Shown piece by piece: positions 61,046 through 64,000 of a DNA stretch of 64,000 nucleotides. Within the stretch, counting starts at the first letter, position 1, and every line of letters starts with the position of its first letter. The stretch lies in NCBI RefSeq assembly GCF_016908775.1, contig NZ_JAFBEP010000004.1, positions 62,001-126,000 of the forward strand, given 5' to 3'. The translations under genes were made by a program, and so were the position numbers. Source of the stretch: Defluviitalea raffinosedens (GTDB lineage: Bacteria; Bacillota; Clostridia; Lachnospirales; Defluviitaleaceae). The notes below the pieces were generated by a model. The model saw nothing but the letters and a program-made list of their open reading frames with translations. It made no database searches and was not told the origin of the DNA.

Positions 61046-61074
61046 TTGATTAAATAAAGAGGATTCGCTATAAT
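61046..61074 (+). promoter_or_regulatory. Promoter of ychF
   Basis: TTGATT (61046-61051), 17 bp, TATAAT (61069-61074). The start site would be near 61081, about 55 nt before the ychF ATG. Confidence 0.75.
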
Positions 61075-61134
61075 ATTGACTTGTAGTTAAGATGAATGAT
61101 CTATCGAATAGAAAACGAAAGGAAGAAATAGTTT

Positions 61135-62232
61135 ATGAAACTTGGTATCGTTGGCCTTCCTAATGTAGGAAAGAGCACACTATTTAATTCTCTTACAAAG
61201 GGAGGAGCAGAATCAGCCAACTATCCTTTCTGCACAATTGATCCTAATGTAGGTATTGTACCTGTTCCCGATGAAAGGTTAACCCGTTTGGATGAAATGT
61301 ATCATGCAGAAAAAGTCACTCCTGCTGTTATTGAGTTCGTGGATATTGCAGGTCTTGTTAAAGGAGCAAGCCAGGGAGAAGGTCTTGGCAATAAGTTCTT
61401 GTCCCATATCCGTGAAGTAGATGCAATCGTTCATGTTGTGAGATGTTTTGAGGATACAAATATTGTTCATGTAGAAGGATCTGTAGACCCTATCCGTGAT
61501 ATTGAAACGATTAATCTTGAGCTTATTTTTTCAGATCTTGAAATCTTAGATAGACGCATACAAAAAACTCAAAAAGCAGCTAAAGCTGATAAAGCTCTCC
61601 AAAATGAATTGCAGATATTGGAAAAGTTAAAAAAAGAACTGGAAGACGGAAAATGTGCAAGAAGTATTGAATTCACATCTGATGAAGAAAAAGAATTTGT
61701 AGCTTCTTTAAATCTTTTAACCTACAAACCTGTTCTATATGCAGCAAATGTTACTGAAGATGATTTGATTAACAATGGCGAAAATAATGATTATGTAAAA
61801 GCAGTAACAGATTACGCAAAAAAAGAAGGCTCTGAAGTCTTTGTAATCTGTGCAAAAATCGAAGAGGAGATTGCAGAGCTGGATGAAGATGAAAAGAAAA
61901 TGTTCCTGGAAGACCTGGGCATTCATGATACAGGCCTGGAGAAACTTATTGCTGCAAGCTATAAATTGCTTGGTCTTATTAGTTTCTTAACCGCAGGTCC
62001 TAAAGAAGTACGTGCCTGGACAATTGTTAAAGGTACAAAAGCTCCTCAGGCAGCGGGAAAAATTCACAGTGATTTCGAAAGAGGATTTATTCGTGCTGAA
62101 GTTGTCTCTTACGATGATTTGATGGAATGCGGCTCTTACCTGTCTGCCAAAGAAAAAGGATTGGTAAGACTGGAAGGTAAAGAATATGTGGTGCAAGATG
62201 GTGACATCATTTTATTCCGTTTTAATGTATAA
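61135..62232 (+). CDS. ychF: YchF/OLA1-type redox-regulated ATPase
   Basis: 365 residues. OBG-like P-loop [12 protein letters not shown] near the N-terminus, [20 protein letters not shown] (G3/switch), the NVTE variant of the G4 motif that gives ATP preference in this family, a coiled-coil insertion about 125-200 and a C-terminal TGS domain. YchF interacts with ribosomes and modulates translation and stress responses. Own promoter; shares a bidirectional terminator with ytfJ. Confidence 0.97.
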   Translation: MKLGIVGLPNVGKSTLFNSLTKGGAESANYPFCTIDPNVGIVPVPDERLTRLDEMYHAEKVTPAVIEFVDIAGLVKGASQGEGLGNKFLSHIREVDAIVHVVRCFEDTNIVHVEGSVDPIRDIETINLELIFSDLEILDRRIQKTQKAAKADKALQNELQILEKLKKELEDGKCARSIEFTSDEEKEFVASLNLLTYKPVLYAANVTEDDLINNGENNDYVKAVTDYAKKEGSEVFVICAKIEEEIAELDEDEKKMFLEDLGIHDTGLEKLIAASYKLLGLISFLTAGPKEVRAWTIVKGTKAPQAAGKIHSDFERGFIRAEVVSYDDLMECGSYLSAKEKGLVRLEGKEYVVQDGDIILFRFNV

Positions 62233-62243
62233 ATGTATAATTG

Positions 62244-62285
62244 ATATAAAAATCGGACTGCCCTACTGCAGTCCGATTTTTATAT
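62244..62285. terminator. Bidirectional terminator between ychF and ytfJ
   Basis: An 18-bp perfect stem (62244-62261 with 62268-62285, core AATCGGACTGC) with a six-base loop; A- and T-runs at the base serve both strands. The ytfJ stop codon (62280-62282) lies inside the stem. Confidence 0.9.
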
Positions 62286-62675
62286 TTCGTATTCTGATTC
62301 GCTTTTTTCAGTGTGCTCTTTTTCTTTTTTGCTGCCAAAGTTAAATTTTGATAAAAATCCTGGGATCATATCTATCAGCTTATTAATACTATCCTGATTC
62401 TTAACACTAATAAGCTGAGCTGTACCGTCTTTAATCAGCAGCATAGCGCTGGGAGTAATTCTTGCTCCTAATCCCCCTACTCCTGAGTCTTTATCTTCGC
62501 CTTTTTCATTTTTCCCCCCAGAAGCTCCTGCTCCAACTCCAAAAGTTACATCAACCAATGGAAGAAGAATTGCATCTTCAATATGCATAGGTTCTCCTAC
62601 GACTGTTTTGGTAGATATAAAATTCTCCAATTGTCCAAATAAAGCTTCAAAATTATTCTTCAAATTCGATTCCAT
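62280..62675 (-). CDS. ytfJ: YtfJ/GerW-family sporulation protein
   Basis: 131 residues: TKTVVGEPMHIEDAILLPLVDVTFGVGAGA, a glycine-rich loop, GGLGARITPSAMLLIKDGTAQLISV, all typical of the YtfJ/GerW family, which in Bacillus is made late in sporulation and needed for germination. It overlaps the preceding DUF2953-type gene by 23 nt, suggesting coupled expression of the two, a pairing common in Firmicutes. The stop codon sits in the shared terminator stem. Confidence 0.93.
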   Translation of the reverse strand: MESNLKNNFEALFGQLENFISTKTVVGEPMHIEDAILLPLVDVTFGVGAGASGGKNEKGEDKDSGVGGLGARITPSAMLLIKDGTAQLISVKNQDSINKLIDMIPGFLSKFNFGSKKEKEHTEKSESEYEI

Positions 62676-63585
62676 TTTTATCTTCCTTTCGTTTGTTAAA
62701 ATAAAGCCTTACGATTTGCTTTACAGGTGGTTTTAACAGGAATTCAATAATATATTTAAGAATTATGCCTATTGAGAATCTCCCTCGTCCACTGATTTCT
62801 CCCTGAAAAATCTTTTTTTCAAAATTCGCTTTGATATTTACACTATTTCCGAAATAGGGGGACATTATTCCTATTCCGGCTAAAACATAGCCAGTATGGG
62901 AAGGGTCTTCCAAACCAAATTCTATCTCACAATAAAGCTTTCTGGGCTTAATATGAAGAAACAGTTTTTTTAAAAATTCATATGTACAGGATAAAACCGC
63001 CCACTTATTCGGATAATGAAGCAGATCTTTTATTCCAAAACTGTCTTTCTCTTCTACTTGCTCCTCCATCTCATCGCCCAAATCCTCAACTTCTCTTTTT
63101 ATACTTTTAATTAGCTCAGCTTCTTCTTTATGATGCTCTATAGTATTTTTGGATTTCTTCTCTTTATTACGGGAGACATCATTACTTGTATGTTTGATAT
63201 ATGTACTTTCATTCTCATGATGAGGTGAAACATCTTTTTTACTTTTTTCCTTTATATCTATGTCTGAAATTTTATCTTGAGTTGTATGAACTGGTGGTTC
63301 TTCCTCTTCTACTTTTTCTTCTTTTAATAAACTTCTGCCAAAGAAATAAAGGCCCTTAGTTGTTTTCTTAGAATTTTTAATCACATAGTGATAATAAAGA
63401 ATCTTTTTTAACCATATTACTTTAACATCTGCATCTATATTTTTATTACCTGAAAAGCAAAAAGAATATTGAAAAGGTACAAATAAAATAATAACCAATA
63501 AAATTAGCAAGATCAACAGCATAATTTCCAAAATCAATCCAGCGTATTTTAAAATTGACACCAAAACCGAAAGTATAGACATCAT
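62653..63585 (-). CDS. DUF2953-type membrane protein
   Basis: 310 residues: N-terminal membrane helices (about 5-40, LILEIMLLILLILLVIILFVPF), a short beta segment, a long charged K/E-rich low-complexity linker (about 85-185), and a C-terminal domain beginning with CEIEFGLEDPSHTGYVLAGIGI, characteristic of DUF2953 proteins found beside ytfJ. Function is not known. TAGGAG before ATG-ATG. The linker is longer than I would expect for the family. Confidence 0.85.
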   Translation of the reverse strand: MMSILSVLVSILKYAGLILEIMLLILLILLVIILFVPFQYSFCFSGNKNIDADVKVIWLKKILYYHYVIKNSKKTTKGLYFFGRSLLKEEKVEEEEPPVHTTQDKISDIDIKEKSKKDVSPHHENESTYIKHTSNDVSRNKEKKSKNTIEHHKEEAELIKSIKREVEDLGDEMEEQVEEKDSFGIKDLLHYPNKWAVLSCTYEFLKKLFLHIKPRKLYCEIEFGLEDPSHTGYVLAGIGIMSPYFGNSVNIKANFEKKIFQGEISGRGRFSIGIILKYIIEFLLKPPVKQIVRLYFNKRKEDKNGIEFEE

Positions 63586-63594
63586 GAAATGCTC

Positions 63595-63906
63595 CTACTC
63601 CAATGCAAAAAATTCTTTTACTTTAATGGGGTCTCCGTATTCTTTATAAACCGATTCAATGATCACGCGAGTTAATTCAAAGGCTTCTCGTTTACCGTTC
63701 GCAATACCTATTACTTTATATTCCTGATTAAAATAAATAGGTTTAAACATTTCTTTGCTTTCTATAATGTACATTAAATGCTTCGAGGAATTTCCAAGAC
63801 AAATGCAATAAATATTTTTATAAGGGCGTTTTCGGCGAAGTCTTTTTATAACTCGACTTTCATTTCGTACATTCTTCCCAACATAGTAGTTTTTCGAGAA
63901 AATCAT
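63595..63906 (-). CDS. Small basic protein of unknown function
   Basis: 103 residues, basic N-terminal half (VIKRLRRKRPYKNIYCICLG), no membrane helix or signal peptide. I do not recognise a family. AGAGGAG lies five bases before ATG, a promoter lies just upstream, and it is nine nt from the DUF2953-type gene, so it is first in a three-gene unit with ytfJ. The central part (SSKHLMYIIESKEMFKPIYFN) is probably a small alpha/beta fold. Confidence 0.75.
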   Translation of the reverse strand: MIFSKNYYVGKNVRNESRVIKRLRRKRPYKNIYCICLGNSSKHLMYIIESKEMFKPIYFNQEYKVIGIANGKREAFELTRVIIESVYKEYGDPIKVKEFFALE

Positions 63907-63965
63907 AAGTACTCCTCTTTCACAAATACATCCTCTATGATCAATTTTTAACTAATTCATAATAT

Positions 63966-63994
63966 ATTATAACAAAGATAAAAAACAAAGTCAC
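63966..63994 (-). promoter_or_regulatory. Promoter of the small gene-DUF2953-ytfJ unit
   Basis: Minus strand GTGACT (63994-63989), 17 bp, TATAAT (63971-63966). The -10 is perfect, the -35 matches 4 of 6. About 60 nt upstream of the first ATG. Confidence 0.55.
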
Positions 63995-64000
63995 GAGATA

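Noticed and set aside
1-64000. tRNA, rRNA, CRISPR arrays, insertion sequences, prophage or toxin-antitoxin genes
   Set aside because: Looked for on both strands by eye; none seen. The window is core chromosome.

Overview
The window is an AT-rich stretch of chromosome from an endospore-forming, flagellated, probably strictly anaerobic Clostridia-type Firmicute. Evidence: spoIIGA-sigE-sigG beside ftsZ, spoVD, ytfJ and a YhcN/YlaJ-type lipoprotein (sporulation); a Bacillus/Clostridium-style fla/che operon with FliY, CheC and FlhF/FlhG; an oxygen-sensitive class III ribonucleotide reductase; GGAGG-type Shine-Dalgarno sites throughout; and a MurE with the DNPR motif of diaminopimelate-type peptidoglycan. 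Gene content resembles the Lachnospirales/Defluviitalea neighbourhood, but the sequence alone does not fix the genus. There are no rRNA or tRNA genes, no CRISPR array, no IS element and no prophage; this is core chromosome.

Layout, left to right; nearly everything is on the minus strand, so transcription runs right to left. (1) 1-29.1 kb: one very large motility operon, in transcription order flgB flgC fliE fliF fliG fliH fliI fliJ motE-like fliK flgD flg-TIGR02530 flgE flbD motA motB fliL fliM fliY cheY fliO fliP fliQ fliR flhB flhA flhF flhG pilZ cheB cheA cheW cheC (cheD), starting at a sigma-A-like promoter (29129-29157). It builds rod/hook, export gate, switch, stator and the chemotaxis pathway. 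(2) 29.4-33.7 kb: codY, topA and dprA, the classical dprA-topA-codY order beside the flagellar operon. (3) 33.9-36.3 kb: comM/yifB on the plus strand and a MerR-family regulator. (4) 36.5-39.5 kb: nrdR-nrdD behind a promoter carrying a textbook pair of NrdR boxes. (5) 39.5-42.5 kb: ylmC, sigG, sigE, spoIIGA, the compartment-specific sporulation sigma module. (6) 42.7-58.7 kb: dcw cluster mraZ rsmH ftsL ftsI spoVD murE murF mraY murD ftsW murA ftsQ ftsZ, without murG, murB, murC or ftsA. (7) 58.8-64 kb: a small Spo0E-like gene, lgt, a sporulation lipoprotein, a 60-residue membrane protein, ychF, and ytfJ with a DUF2953-type gene and a small unknown gene.

Many start codons were moved from the longest open frame because a strong Shine-Dalgarno sequence lies inside the apparent N-terminus (pilZ, flhA, fliQ, fliP, fliL, motB, fliH, flgB, comM, ylmC, sigE, spoIIGA, ftsZ, ftsQ, murA, ftsW, murD, ftsI, ftsL and others).

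I found no wholly new system. The most distinctive observations are regulatory or micro-evolutionary: a 14-bp hairpin that buries the spoVD ribosome-binding site just after the ftsI stop codon; a 9-bp coding minisatellite giving FtsI a Q-x-E tail whose stop codon is itself a mutated repeat unit; a KTA instead of KTG box in SpoVD; FlgD with three copies of its C-terminal module; a dcw cluster lacking murG with a structured leader in its place; five 10-bp-phased MraZ boxes; twin NrdR boxes flanking a -10; a MerR-type 19-bp-spaced promoter; and an unusually wide 21-bp-spaced spoIIGA promoter.
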